Assembly: GCA_037043235.1 (NCBI GenBank)
Contig: JAWRVZ010000216.1
Coordinates: forward strand, 952,501-1,016,500
DNA from: Rhodeus uyekii
Lineage: Eukaryota > Chordata > Actinopteri > Cypriniformes > Acheilognathidae
Reading direction: 5' to 3'
Length of the DNA stretch: 64,000 nucleotides
Numbering within the stretch: position 1 is the stretch's first letter; each line of letters begins with the position of its first letter. Position numbers and translations under genes: made by a program. This document shows, piece after piece, positions 1 through 13,198 of the stretch. The notes under the pieces are model-generated. The model saw only the letters and a list, made by a program, of their open reading frames with translations, was not told where the DNA came from and ran no database searches.

Positions 1-1278
1 AATGTAAACCAAAATCATTAATGCATTAGTGGCCAAAATGTTCACCCAATAGAGAGCAGTTTTTCTCAGCAAGAACTTAAGAGAGAGCATTGACTATGTG
101 TGCAAATAAAGTTGAATAAAGTTAACTATCAAACTTTATAAATAGAGCTGGTCGATAATATATGGACTTTTAATAACTTATGTTTTAACATTAATTATTC
201 ATGTCCACGCTGGCTGTTTAAAATTATAGTTCCTCTGACTGGAGAGAAAATAATAACTCTTTTAAGGTAATTTAGAGTAAATGCATAAAATTGTATACAT
301 ATTATTGAATACCATCAAAAGATTTAAATGTCAGGATTTTTTAGCTATGTCACTCTGCTCTATGGCAGTCTCAGTGTGGGATATTTGACATTCAAACTTA
401 ATTTCTCGGGTTTTATTTTGAGAGTGTGCTGTATTGTTTTATATCAACATCTGTTTGCATGAGGTAAATCATTTCAGTGTAACATCAGATAAGGGTGACT
501 CATTTTGAGTGATACATCCAAGTAAAAAAAAAAAGGCAGATTCTCACTGTTACAGCAAATTTTATTAATATGCATATTTTGATGGGTTTTTGTGTGCTGA
601 CTGCTGCGTTTTCTAGAAAAGGTGGTTGTGGGCATTTATAATTACTCAGCTTCCTGTCATAAATCAAAAGCCAAGTCACATTTTTCATGCCCCTTCAATG
701 AAAAATTTATATTTGCAATTTTACAATTAAGAATGTGTATTTGAATTGTATGACTTAAATAGCACATCACATTTATGTACGGTACATTTCATTTATTTAA
801 TTAAAATATGGGTTTATTTGACTTTTTCTATTTGGAATATCCTGAATAGTGCACCTTTTTAAATGACCTTTGTCAAAACGGTAATTAAATACCAAGTAAT
901 ATGGTAGTTTTTTTTAACATTTAAAGAGTTTCTTTAAATAAAATGTTTACAATGTTGGAATTAGTAAATTTTACTTATTTACTGGCACACATAAATAAGT
1001 AAAATGTACTTATGTAACATTTTCAGTGCATGTACTGCATTTGTTTAATAATTTGCTTATTCACACATGGGGCTGAACAATGTTGTGAATAATTTAATGA
1101 ATGATAAATTAATCAGAAAAACAATTTTTTAAATCCTGTTTTTTTGGGGGTAGTCATATGTTATAATTATCTACAGTTCTATTAATGAATATTTTTGCAG
1201 TAATTGCAACAGATTAAGTGTTTGGTTTTGTGCAGCCTTAAGGGTGTTATTAGTAAAACGTTTTCTATATGTCTCCAG
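1..1278. other. AT-rich intronic sequence left of the first visible med24 exon
   Basis: No exon, RNA gene or recognisable transposon was found here. The stretch is AT-rich with short poly-A and poly-T runs. Because the first recognised med24 exon starts with a clean 3' splice site just to the right, this is most simply intron of med24. Confidence 0.5.
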
Positions 1279-4200
1279 TCAGATGAAATGGCATGAAATA
1301 TGTCTCAGTACTCCAGCAGCAATACTGGAGGTTCTCAATGCCTGGGAGAATGGGGTTTTATCAGTAGAGGCTGTTCAGGTGAGGAGATTCATGAGGAACC
1401 AGGCTCAAAAGAGTCATGACTTATTATCAGAATGTAGTAGTTTCATCTTTATGGCTGTAACTGAAGTCTTTCTCTTTCTGCTGAGTGTAGAAGATCACAG
1501 ATAACATCAAGGGGAAGGTTTGCAGTATGGCTATCTGTGCAGTGGCGTGGCTGGTGGCTCATGTTCGGATGCTGGGATTGGATGAGAGGGAAAAACCTCA
1601 GACTATGATTCGTCAGCTGATGACTCCTATGTCTGGAGAAAACACTTTGCAGTTCTACCATGAGCGGTAGGGATCTCTACGTATCCACATTGAATCTTAT
1701 GAAGTAAACCTCAAAGATATCAGTGTAACACAGTTAGAGAGACTCGTGAATTTCATTGAAAATATCAGTCTGCGGTACCAGTTACTCATTCACAAATAAC
1801 TTTCGAATGTGAACAAAGGAAGGACCAATAGTTTAAGGATTGACCAATAGTTTTTGGCTTGAATAAAGGATAAAATATTCTTTATTCACTTTATATTCTA
1901 CAGGTCATGAGATCCCAAAAAATCAGTTCATGATAAGATTAATTAGTGTCTTGAAATGCTAAAAATACAACGTCATACAATTAAGATGTATAACTAAAAT
2001 AGATATATAACTATATGTATATGTGTGTTTGAGACAGACGTGCTCTAGTTTTGAATTTTTGTGGGTAAACATGATTATAAGCTAAAAAAATATATATATA
2101 TATTTGTTTAATTACGGTTTGAACTAAACCCTGCTGATTGTGCCCTGAAAGACTTGTATTTGTCTCCCCTCTCTTTCACACCGTCTCCAGTGTGGTGATC
2201 ATGAGCTCGATCCTGGAGCACATGTGTGCTGATGTATTTCAGCAGACGGGACTGTCCTTGCGGCCAGCTGTCGAGGGTCAGGAGATTATTCCCTACCGCA
2301 ACCTTCTCCCAGCTCGCCAGCCCATCCGCCAGGCTCTGCAAACCCAGTTCAGGGAGGTTCTGGAGAAGGGCTGGGTGGACTCGCATGCGTTCCATCTCTT
2401 TGAGAACCTACTACACATGGGAGGGGTGTTCTGGTTTACTAACAACCTGGTTAAGGTAAATGTGTTTGGGGATTGCACTATGAAAGGTTTTGGGAAATGA
2501 ATTGTACCTGTAATCAGACTTGGTAAAATTGTCGTATAGGAGCTCCTGAAGGAGACCCGTAAAGAGTGGGCGTCTCGTGTGGTGGAGCTGCTGTACAGTA
2601 TTTTCTGCCTGGACACACAACAGATCACCCTCACCCTGCTGGGTCACATTCTCCCACGTCTGCTCACTGACCCTGCCCATTGGCACAGTCTGGTGGATCC
2701 GCCCGGAAGAGCCCTTGCAAAGTATGACATGCTTGTTTTTTCTCTTCCAAATACCATGTTGTGTTAAAAGCATGGTGAAAATAAATACACTACACACTTA
2801 TACAAGTATAATTAAATGATATAGGATTTATCCTTATAGGGATACCCAAGATAACAATTCTGTCATTATTTACTCACCCTGATCTCTAGCAATTTCTTTC
2901 TTCCTATGAACACAAAAGAGGATATTTTGAGGAATATGGGTAACTGATCAGCTGATGGGCCTCACTGACTTCCAAAGTATGGAGAGAAAGAAAAAATACC
3001 TTCCATTTAGTGCTTAAAAATGATACAGAATCATAATTTGCAATTTTGTTGTATTTAAGTGTAAATATTTCCTCAGACAGATTTGAATATAACCAAAATC
3101 CAAAATTTGATTTTCTTGTTTGTACACAGTTCTTATTTTTGAGTGTTAATATGGTAAATTTTTCAAGGCGGCAGCAGGATTCAATTTATTTAAATTAATG
3201 GATTATTATAAACACAAATGATATAAATATTATTAATTTATTAACATTAACTTAATTGTAATTCTAAAAACATATACAATTAAAATGTAAACTTTTTTTT
3301 TTTACCCTTAAATAATTGTATTTAATATTTTATTATAACTACCATTTATGTTAATATTAATTTCATTGTGTTAAGATTATCTAAATAGATTTTTGAAGCT
3401 TTATTTTGTTTTGTTTTTTAACAAAGTTCTTGAAATGTCTGGAATCACAAAGTTAGTTGCGACTAATATATCAACACTCCCATTTTCTTTTATTAAAAAA
3501 GTTGGAAACTACTAACAGCGTAATTACAGCAGGAACGTCCCTTTTTAAAAATATGCGTTTGGCAGGTGCGTTTCAAGGAACGCATTGACAATCTAATCAG
3601 TTCTTGCTTTCCCTGAGAATTGAACACGTACAGTAAAGCTGGAAATACCGAAGGATGTGTTTTGCTCTATACTGGTGGTCAAGGCTTGACATTGACACCC
3701 GCCTACCCACCAAACGCAGGTGCGTTTCAGCAGAGGAGTGTAACAGTCACTCCCAGTAGCCACTTTTGCGGGTTGAATTTGATAAATATAATATGTACAT
3801 TATTCAGTTGTTGTCTTTTTAAAAAGGCATCAGAAGTAATAAACTAAGTGCAATGTAGTGTTGTCAAACATTTAGCTACTGAGTGCTTGCAGAATAAATG
3901 CAGAATAATCTCAACCTCATCTCTCTGACAGCCTGCTGACACTCAAACCTGCCTCCTCTCACTCATTCATTTCATTTGCTCTGGATGAGGATTGTTGATA
4001 TTTACAGGGCTTGAATTTTTGTGTTTTGTGCACGATTTTACTTATTCCCACAGACTTTGTGTCCACACTCCAAGCCATCTTGAGTTAGTTTTCATTGCCT
4101 TATTGCACTTAAGTAGTCAAGTACACACAAAATAATGTGTGTAAAATGCCGGTCTTGGTGTGTATTCTTGTAAACAGATATGTTTTAAGTGAACATAGTT

Positions 4201-6681
4201 GAGAAAGAAAATATATGTGTAACAATGTAATAAATCTGTGCTTCAGTTCTTAAAGTGACAGCACCCTAATATACTTCCTGCCAAATTATTATATAATCTT
4301 AAAAATATCTATATAGCAGATTTCTTTCATGGTTTTAATGTTAAAATACTGAGTGGCTAGTAATTTTGTAAAACCACTATCCACAGTGTACAAATAAGTT
4401 GAAAAATTAAAAAGTTAGTGTTGCTTTTGAATTGTTAATTGTAAAATTCTACTTGATTTACCAACATCATGATGCTTATTTCGACCCCTATGTTGTGCCA
4501 GTGTGGTTAAAGGTCATTTATGTCCCATCTTTCACAATATCCTCTGTAAAAACTAGTCTTCATCCCATTACTCATGCTAACCAAGAAAGTCTGCATTATC
4601 ATGTTCTTCTGTTAATACGGAAAAACTGGTGGAGTTCTCACCAAAGAACTACTTGCTTTCCTTGTTTTATTCGCTTGCAGGTCAGAAATATTTTATTAGA
4701 AAGGGTTGATTCATAAATGAATGTATGAATGAACTCTTAACTCTCTTTTCCTCTTTTTACTTGCTGTCTTTCATCTGTTTCCTCTTTTTTTTTTCAGTCT
4801 GAGATTCAAAACGAACATCCTTTTTAATGGATATGACGTTGTCAGGCCTTTCCCTTTGTTTCTCTTTTTAAATTTAATTACAGTAAGTTAAATAAACATT
4901 TAGATGATATAAAACACCCTAAAATGAAAAGCTTAAATTGAACAGAATTTGTGTGGAGGAATACCTGCTTTAACACACTGGAGAGATCACATTTTAAATC
5001 CCTATTCTGTCAACGTATATTAGCATGTAGATTTTAACTTAAAAGCTAACAGACATAATTGGAGTTGTGGCTTTTAGTTTTTGATTTCACAATGTCTTTA
5101 TATTGTTAATTTTTTGCATTTGGCAGACGATTTTACACGCGGGACACGCGTCGGCCGTCAGTGCTTATTCGTCAGAACTGGTTTGAAACCGCGCACGTCC
5201 ACGTCCGTCCACTGACGCCCCACCTTCATATCATGCATGAACCGCGCACGTATCACGTTCATTCCACTGACATCCACTGACAATTTGGATTCTGAAAGTG
5301 CTTGTACGTGGAACGTTGCATTCAAGGAACACATTGACATTCTAATCAGTTCTTGCTTTCCCTGGGATCGAACCCATAACCATGGCGTTGTAAACACCAA
5401 TGCTCTACTGGTTGAGCTACAGGATAGCTTAATGAAAAAATGATAATTGTGTGTGTGTGTTACAGGTTGTCAGTGTGGTGTGCGCTCAGTTCTTACTCAT
5501 CTCATCATAAGGGTCAAGCATCAGCACGGCAGCGCAAGAGACAACGCGAGGATATAGAGGTCGGTCGCACCCCTAAAATGCTTTTTTTTTTTAAAGCTAC
5601 CTGATTTTGTTTTGGAGGTCTGCTACAATAGTCTCATTAGATTAGATTCAACTTTATTGTCATTGCACAAGTACAGGTACAAGGCAACGAAATGCAGTTA
5701 TGAGGGGAGTGGGATGGGGGGGGTGAGAGGAGAGTCTATGAGGGGAGTGGGATGGTGGGGGGTGAGAGGAGAGTCTATGAGGGGAGTGGGATGGGGGGGT
5801 GAGAGGAGAGTCTATGAGGGGAGTGGGAATGTGGGGGGGGGTGAGAGGAGAGTCTATGAGGGGAGTGGGAATGTGGGGGGGGGGTGAGAGGAGAGTCTAT
5901 GAGGGAAGTGGGATGGTGGGGGGGGGGGGTGAGAGGAGAGTCTATGAGGGGAGTGGGATGGTGGGGGGGGTGAGAGGGGTGAGAGGAGAGTCTATGAGGG
6001 GAGTGGGATGGTGGGGGGGGTGAGAGGGGTGAGAGGAGAGTCTATGAGGGGAGTGGGATGGTGGGGGGGGTGAGAGGGGTGAGAGGAGAGTCTATGAGGG
6101 GAGTGGGATGGTGGGGGGGGTGAGAGGGGTGAGAGGAGAGTCTATGAGGGGAGTGGGATGGTGGGGGGGGTGAGAGGAGAGTCTATGAGGGGAGTGGGAT
6201 GGTGGGGGGGGTGAGAGGGGTGAGAGGAGAGTCTATGAGGGGAGTGGGATGGTGGGGGGGGTGAGAGGAGAGTCTATGAGGGGAGTGGGATGGTGGGGGG
6301 GGTGAGAGGAGAGGCATGAAAGGTAATGTCCGGAAAAACATAATTGGCCGCTTTAGCATGCAATTATGCAATTGCATTTAGCATAATTAACAATGTAATG
6401 TAAGCCTCATTTATTCCTCTCTCACTGGTTGTAGGACTACACCAGCCTGTTCCCTTTGGATGACACACAGCCATCTAAACTGATGCGTCTGCTTAGCTCC
6501 AATGAGGACGAGACCGTCATGCTGTCCAGTCCAGGTCATTTCCTGCCCGCCTCACCTACTACAATTATCACAAGCTGCACTAAAACAACAACGACTGCAT
6601 TAAAATGACAAACTTTAGCATCTGAACGTCCCTCTGGGGATTAATATGCAATTTTTTATCTATTACTCAATCTAGAAACTT

Positions 6682-6720
<39 letters not shown>

Positions 6721-9700
6721 TAACCAAACCTGCCCATGCTGCAATAATTTGTAAGATGCCAATTTAGCAGAAAAATCCCCTCAAAAATGAAACACAGCTT
6801 CCGATAGATTTGAGCTTCCTGTGGCAGTATCATTCAAAATGTCCATGACACAATGGATGAAACTACATTTTTATTTCCAAAAATAATGTTGAAGACATCT
6901 TTGTTCGTTTCCTTCATTTAGATTAAGATTCTTTGCTGAATTCATAAAATGGCTTAAATCCCCTTAAGTTTACTGTTACTTAATTTATGATATTGATCTT
7001 TTCTTTCTCCTTATTCTTGCTTGTACTAATGAAACTTTGAATTGGTAGCACTTCTCACATTATCGTCTTTTTAGAGAGTTTTTTTTGTAAGTCACTTTGG
7101 ATATAAGCATCTATTATGTATAGATTATAAATATCAAGAAAGCATTATTGTTATAAGAAGTTTCTATAAGAAAGTTTCTCACTTTCACTAAAAAAAGAGA
7201 AGGAAGGAAGAGCTGGAAATGAAAGTTGATTTTATTCATGTAGTAAACCGAGAAAGGGAAGTAGTAAAAAGTAGTACCTTTTTACAGTTTCTACAAATTC
7301 CAACATTTCGGTTGTTAAAAACGGGCACAAAATAAACTGTTATCTTTCCAGGGGACCGTTCCATGAGCAGTTCACTGTCTGCCTCTCAGCTTCACACTGT
7401 CAACATGAGAGACCCTCTCAACAGAGTGCTAGGTTTGTGCTGAACGTTTAGTCCAACTAGATGGATACATTAAATACCATGTTATTACCGCCACCGCACT
7501 ACCTCTTACAAGCGGATTCTTGTCTTTTTTTCTCTCTCTAGCAAATCTGTTCTTGTTGATTTCCTCTCTGATGGGGTCTAAGACGGCAGGCCCGCACACA
7601 CAGTTTGTTCAGAGCTTTATCGAGGAGTGTGTGGATTGCTCAGAGCAGGGGAGCCGAGGCAGTATCCTGCAATTTATGCCTTTTACCATGGTGAGGGAAT
7701 CATCTAGTATTCATGCACAATACACACTGATATGTATGCAGCTTTCAGGTGAATCAACCGTGTTTGAAACGTGATTAAAATAATCATCTGCGATTATCGG
7801 CTTGCTGGTTATTCACCTCAAGTTTTTATTTTTTTGACTGATGATATCTTGCATTGCTTAGGTTACCAGATGTCAAGAGTTTAACTCCCCCAGCTTTTCT
7901 GTTGGTACATTTTCTGCCCAGTGGTTTTACTTAATCTTCCCAACCTGATAACCATGTGCACATGCTATCTCTGCACTGAAAGAAGCGCTGACGATCTGAA
8001 AACACTGATTGATCTCAGTTTGCGATATTCCGCTCAAATGAAAGCGTAATACAGCCGGTCTGTTTCTTCAAGACACCGCTTGTGCAATTTGCTACGACTG
8101 AATCTGCAAGTTTAAAGTCTCTGTTACTGACTGTAATGAATGCAAACATGAACTTGACTATTTTTGCAGTTGTGGATGCACTTGCACAACTTTTGAAATG
8201 CAAAATAAAGTTTTGTAGAAAACATTCACAATTTAGAATATCTGGAATTAATACAGTGGAGTCCACTTATCTCGACTTCGGTTAACTCGCCAACCCTATC
8301 ATGTCGACGTTTTTGAAGTGGAATCGCCATACTCACTCATTGTCTTAGCATTTTCTTATCAGTTATGTTGCCAAACCCTAATATCTCGGGCACAAAATAG
8401 GGACAAATTTGCCACTTAACATCAGTTATCTGAATCCCCGTGACTAATGATCGTACCGAGTTCACTGCGCATGCGCTGAGTTTGCATTGCGCATACATCG
8501 GTCCGTTCGGTCGCTCACTCCAATGATGCTTCACTCACTCTTGCGGCGCAGTGCCGCGCAGCCGCAGAAGAACTCGCGTAAAAATCAAGCTTCACAGATG
8601 CTCTCTTGGAAGAGGAGGCGGAGGAGTTCGTCTTCACTGTCCAGAAATTCCCAGATTACACTGACATCGACAAAGACGTTGTTACTGATAGAAGCATTTG
8701 TTTTCAAGCAGACCGTTAAAGGCAAAAAGCAACAAAGCATTTTAGAGTTTGTAAAGAAACCATAGTAACCGCATGTGCAATACTATCAGAACTGTGTCCG
8801 GGTGAAATGACTGTTACAAGCGAATATGTTTGTGTGTTGTGATTGTGTTTACGCTGTGAGCGAAATTGTGTTTGCGATGTTAGAGAATATAAAGTTTTGT
8901 ATGGAGAATCACAGGTGTTTTTTATCGTATTCTGTTAAATCTTGTAACGGCTGTCAGAGTGGTTGACGACTGCCCAGATGTTAAATAAACTGGTCACACA
9001 AGCTTTATAGATGGGTTTCGTACCAACACACTCTTCTCAAACATGTAAAGAGGGAAAGTACAAACCAGGAAAAAGAAAACACTCTGACAAGCATCACAAA
9101 TAAAAGGAAAATAGAAACGGTAGATTATGTCATATAACAGTCAGCGGTAGAGCGACCATCTCTCTCCTCACTCAAACACACTCTCCTCCCCGTGCGCGCT
9201 CACACCAGAACAGCACACGCCGTCTTAAAGGTAAATTCCCAACATAAACAAAGTAGCCGCTACAATCTCTGCTGTTAGTTGGTGCTCATAGGCCTTTTGT
9301 TGTTAGCAAACATATACAGTGTATGTACATTTTTATAGCATGCCGATCGCTTCATCAAACAAATCGCCATATTGGCTACTCAACTCTTTTTTTGTGTTCC
9401 ACTGCAGTAAGAATTTTTTCTTTAGCTTTTGACAGAAGCTTCTTTAGGTTTTTCCATGTTTCATAATGTTAAGAGTGTGTTATTGTAAATATTTAATATA
9501 AAAACTCAGCAAATTCGATGAGACAAAGTAAACCCTGTGTTTGAGTTGGCAATCTCTTGATTTGTGCTTGTGTGAGTGTGTAGAAATTCTTGTGAAATGT
9601 AAAAGGAAATGGTGTCTTAATGCACAATTTAATGTTAATAGCATATTAAACTTTTTACTTTGCTAACCCTAGACCAAAGCCAAACCTAATATTAAGTTAC

Positions 9701-10147
9701 ACTCTAACAACAAATAAATTCTAACCGATTTTGATTATTTTGCATGAATTTCTTTGGTTATGGTTTATTTTAAGATGTCTTTGTTACAGTGGAATTATAT
9801 AATTAAGTACCAAGTAATTACCAACATGTACTTACTACAGGGGAGGGTTTGGTTTAGAGTTAGTTGCATTACTGTTATTTTACTACAGTAAATACATCTA
9901 ACAAGGACACTGTAAAATAGTGTTAGCTCAATCTCTCTTTTTTTTTTCTTTTCCAAATATGATTATCAGTTAAAATATCATTCATCCCTAAATTTTAGTA
10001 TGGGGAAACCATTACTTTTTGTCTTTACAGATTTCAGAACTGGTGAAGCTTCAGGCACTGGCAAAACCCAAAACTGTGCTATCCATCACAGACTTGAGTC
10101 TCCCACTGGGCCGGAGAATGGCGGCCAAAGCCATCGCTGCTCTATAG
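1279..10147 (+). CDS. med24: Mediator complex subunit 24, 3'-terminal nine exons (partial at the 5' side)
   Basis: MED24 is a tail-module subunit of the nuclear Mediator complex that links activators to RNA polymerase II. Coding exons read from the sequence are 1279-1378, 1491-1666, 2191-2455, 2540-2721, 5466-5559, 6435-6534, 7352-7432, 7542-7690 and 10031-10147. All have AG/GT borders and their phases join into one open frame of 420 codons ending in TAG. Stretches characteristic of vertebrate MED24 are KWHEICLSTPAAILE, AWLVAHVRMLGLDEREK, SSILEHMCADV, LLHMGGVFWFTNNLVKELL, SSLSASQLHT, MRDPLNRVLANLFLLISS and the end RRMAAKAIAAL. Vertebrate MED24 is about 990 aa, so roughly the N-terminal 570 residues lie off the left edge. 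Introns 4 (2722-5465), 5 (repeat-rich) and 8 (Tigger element) are the long ones. The identification rests on remembered family sequence and on synteny with csf3. Confidence 0.95.
3555..3640 (-). repeat. tRNA-derived SINE fragment in a med24 intron
   Basis: The stretch with 'tcttgctttccctgagaatt' and 'gcgtttggcagg' matches the tail and junction part of the better preserved SINE copies at 5317-5440 and 38359-38500. Only the part next to the tRNA-like head remains. It sits in the 2.7-kb intron 4 of med24. Confidence 0.45.
5111..5440 (-). repeat. tRNA-derived SINE (HAmo-like) with a private internal segment
   Basis: Read on the minus strand, the head carries an A-box-like stretch (tagctcaaccagtagagcat) and a B box (gggttcgatccca), both RNA polymerase III promoter elements. 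A conserved body follows that ends at 'catttggcagacg' on the plus strand. About 200 bp rich in CpG (5125-5315) separates body from tail and is absent from the copy at 38359. The tRNA part is not a usable tRNA gene because the fold beyond the boxes is not kept. It ends a few bases before med24 exon 5. Confidence 0.7.
5635..6315 (-). mobile_element. LINE 3' end (Rex1/CR1-like) with a large G-rich minisatellite
   Basis: At 5638-5695 the plus strand holds the reverse complement of the LINE 3' terminus seen at 14112-14195: the (AATCTA)n tail, the 'aataaagttgaat' end and 'gcatttcgttgcc'. About 600 bp of tandem repeat follow (5697-6310), units of roughly 33-50 bp built from 'tgaggggagtgggatggtgg' plus a G run and 'tgagaggagagtcta'. 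The same unit, in the opposite sense, is the 3'-UTR minisatellite of the LINE at 13190-13630, so this is a 5'-truncated, internally shortened copy. The segment between minisatellite and tail in the longer copy (13635-14110) is missing here. It lies in intron 5 of med24, antisense to the gene. Confidence 0.8.
6680..6716. repeat. (GT)n microsatellite
   Basis: An uninterrupted GT dinucleotide run in med24 intron 6. A shorter GT run also precedes the 3' splice site of exon 5 near 5450-5460. Confidence 0.95.
8254..9404 (+). mobile_element. Internally deleted Tigger/pogo-type DNA transposon
   Basis: It begins with CAGTGGAGTCCACTTATC after a TA at 8252-8253 and ends in the inverted 'gttccactg' near 9404. 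The interior holds only the C-terminal end of a Tigger-like transposase (through 8765, ending KQQSILEFVKKP), preceded by frame-broken coding sequence, then non-coding DNA. The same arrangement in reverse orientation forms 33435-34415, which supports the boundaries. No helix-turn-helix or DDE core remains, so it is non-autonomous. It lies in intron 8 of med24. Confidence 0.75.
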
Positions 10148-10560
10148 AGGACATTCACTCCAAAGAATATGTGGTTTTTGGTGCGACAGTTAGGAAACTG
10201 CTCTGACCTTCCTAAAGCAGTGGTTTCTCATCATCTGCATGGGCTTCCAGTAACCACTGATGGGTTGTGATGTCGCATTCACGTCTGTTGCCTTGAGAAC
10301 ACCTCAGTGTTAGTTCTGATTTGACACTTGTGGGCATACTTGTGAACTGAGCGTGGAGCTGACTTGACGTTTATTTCCATCATTCAGAAGTGAAAGTTGA
10401 GTTGCAGTTTAATGTTTGATTTTATGTTTTAAAAGTTCTTGCATTCTTGCCCGTTGACAACTTTTTCGTGTTTATAAATGCATGCCTGCGATTTTGAATT
10501 TTCTGCAAAATATGAGAACCCCAAAATTGTATATTTTTTTTCTTAAATTCCAATAATAAA
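10148..10560 (+). other. med24: med24 3' UTR and polyadenylation signal
   Basis: The sequence directly after the TAG stop has no repeat signature. A canonical AATAAA lies at 10555-10560, about 410 nt after the stop, and is the first good signal. The 3' end is inferred, not observed. Confidence 0.6.
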
Positions 10561-11120
10561 TCCTAAAAATGTTAATGTTTTTTTCTCTTAACTGTCTTTT
10601 TTTCATTCTTTTTTATTTTTTTATTAGTTTTTATGTGGTACACACTACGCCTCCTTACAAACATGAGCAAAATTGTGTGTACAGCAGCGATTACTCATTT
10701 CCACTGAACAGTCAAAACTATTTCTGGTTTCACACCAAGAAATATCTGTGGATGATTTTTACCATTAGATGATATCTGTATTCACTGGAACAACTAATGG
10801 TGGAGGCTGGTGTATTTTAGCATTAGTTGGTCACCTTTTCTCAGTGTATTGACAACTTTTGCTGATTTATCTACAAAACTTCCTCTGCTTCAAGCACCTT
10901 GTCTTCTATTTTTGAGTGCATACCTTCAAATCTTTGCAAAGATTTCCGACACTTCTGAAGTCACCAGATAGCAGCAACTTTAGAACAACATGCATAACTG
11001 TCGAAAATTATCCTTATATTGTAAACATTTACAAGCATTATTGTTTTGGCTGATAATATAATACTCCTTAACTGTAACATTGCAACATGACTTTTCTGTA
11101 AAGCTGCATTGAAAGTTATA

Positions 11121-12053
11121 CAGTAATACCTCTAGATACGAGCATAATCCGTTCCAGGGCGGAGCTCGTAACTCGAATTGTTTGTATCTCGAATCATGTT
11201 TTCCCATAAGAAATAATCTTGTTTCCAGCTCCGTAACAATGGAAAAAATGTTTTTATTGGTATACACACACACACACACACACACACAATTATAGTATAC
11301 AGTGTGATGCATGAGTGATATCAAATAAAATGTGGTTTTAATTATAAATTTAGTAGCGGCAGGTGCGGAGGAGGGAGGGAGGGGGCTGGTATGGAGACAC
11401 TTGATTCTGTATCGTAACTTGCACAACAAAACATAAATTAACATAACGTAGCTTACATGTATATTTGTTTACTTTTCTATTTTCTATTGTTGTTTTGATT
11501 TTTTCGATTTGTATTCTTTACTTTTGATCACTTTTCTTACCTTTTTTCACCTGACTACCCTCACTTTCACTTTCTCTTGGTGCAGACCTTTTAACTAAAT
11601 ATCTGCTTCTCCATTATCCACAACAACAGAAGCCTTTCCATCTAATCATTTATATTCGAACTTAACTTCGCTATAATCGTCACGCCCTTGGAAGGATTTA
11701 CATTCTTGATAACATCCTTCTGCTTTAGGATGGTACATATCGGGGATATACTGCGATCATAAGTTTGACTGAAGCGGGCACCGCGCTCATATTTATCCAC
11801 AATTTCATGCTTCATTTCCATGTTCATCATGAGTTTCCTCTTCTCACTTCCATCCTTACTACCCACTTTCTTAGAACTTTCCCACTTTCGCTCTTATGAA
11901 GAATAATGCACAACATAGAGAGAAAATCAGCTACTCACGGGCGACGCGTACAGAAGTCAGTGAACACTGAAGTGAATGTGTGTCGGCATCGGCGTCAGTA
12001 CGAGAGAAAAAAGAGCCTGATTCAGGTCAGCTAAATCAAGATGTATTCATATA
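11121..12053 (-). mobile_element. Tigger/pogo-like transposon remnant with transposase N-terminus
   Basis: The left end CAGTAATACC follows a TA dinucleotide at 11119-11120 and continues with 'gagctcgtaactcgaatt', the terminal style of Tigger elements. A minus-strand reading frame at 11642-11866 encodes a Psq/CENP-B-like helix-turn-helix start (KHEIVDKYERGARF followed by ICTILKQKDVIKN). The DDE core and C-terminus are absent. An (AC)n run lies at 11261-11287. The right end is not seen, because a Tc1 element starts at 12054. Confidence 0.6.
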
Positions 12054-12508
12054 CACTCACCTAAAGGATTATTAGGAACAGCATACTAATACAGTGTTTG
12101 ACCCCCTTTCACCTTCACAACTGCCTTAATTCTACGTGGCATTGATTCAACAAGGTGATGAAAGCATTCTTTAGAAATGTTGGCCCATATTGATTGGAGC
12201 ATCTTACAGTTGATGGAGATTTGTGGGATGCACATCCAGGGCACGAAGCTCCTGTTCCACCACATCCCAAAGATGCTCTATTGGGTTGAGATCTGGTGAC
12301 TGTGGGGCCATTTTAGTACAGTGAACTCATTGTCATGTTCAAGAAATTGATTCGAGCTTTGTGATATATTGCATTATCCTGCTGGATATAAAGGGATGGA
12401 CATGGTCAGAAACAATGCTCAGGTAGGCTGTGGTATCTAAACGATGTCCAATTGGCACTAAGGGGCCTAAAGTCTGCAAGCCTGTGTTTGGATCTAATGC
12501 CATCATCA

Positions 12509-13198
12509 AGTTCGCAGACAACACTACGGTGATCGGTCTCATCAGCAACAACGATGAGACTGCCTAAAGGGAAGAGATCCAGTACCTGTCCACATGGTGC
12601 ATCGAAAATAATCTGCTCCTCAACACCACCAAAACGAAGGAGCTCATCGTGGACTTCAGGAAAGAGTCAAGAGGCACACACGACACCATCCACATCAATG
12701 GAATGGCCGTTGAGCCTGTCTCCAGTTTCAAGTTCCTGGGGATCCACATCTCGGCTGACATGACCTGGACAACCAACACCTCCAGCCTGGTCAAGAAGGC
12801 TCACCAGCGCCTCTTCTTCCTGAGGACAATGAGGAAGAATCAGCTCTCCTCTGCTATCCTGGTGAACTTCTACCGCTGCACAATAGAAAGCATCCTGACG
12901 AACTGTCACAGTGTGGTATGGGTGCTGTTCTGTCGCGGAGTGCAAGGCACTGCAGCGGGTGGTGAAAACTGCCCAACGCATCACAGGGACTCCACTTCCT
13001 GCCATCGAGCACGTCCAGAGGAAACGCTGTCTGCATCGAGCTCGCAGCATCCTCAAGGACTCCTCTCACCCAGCCCACAGACTGTTCTCCCTCCTTCCCT
13101 CCGGCAGGCGTTTCAGGTGCCTCCGGACCAGAACCAGCAGACTAAAGAACAGTTTCTTCCCCAGAGCTGTATCTTTACTGAACTCTAACCCTTGCTGA
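12509..13198 (+). pseudogene. LINE reverse transcriptase, C-terminal part (frameshifted)
   Basis: The translation starts at the catalytic palm motif FADNTTVIGLISNN (consensus FADD) and continues through TTKTKELIVDFRKES, FKFLGIHISADMTW and KKAHQRLFFLRTM to the conserved end SLLPSGRRFRCLRTRTSRLK. It needs a frame change near 12925 and has a stop early at 12566. Only the end of the palm and the thumb/C-terminal region remain, so no activity is expected. Confidence 0.8.

Noticed and set aside
5317..5440. tRNA gene
   Set aside because: A- and B-box-like motifs occur, but the sequence runs on into a SINE body and the cloverleaf is not kept. The same holds for 38359-38500 and 44870-45000.
5690..6310. 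Regular array with near-constant spacing, superficially CRISPR-like
   Set aside because: Units are contiguous G-rich minisatellite copies without unique spacers, no cas genes are present, and the DNA is vertebrate. It derives from a LINE 3' UTR.
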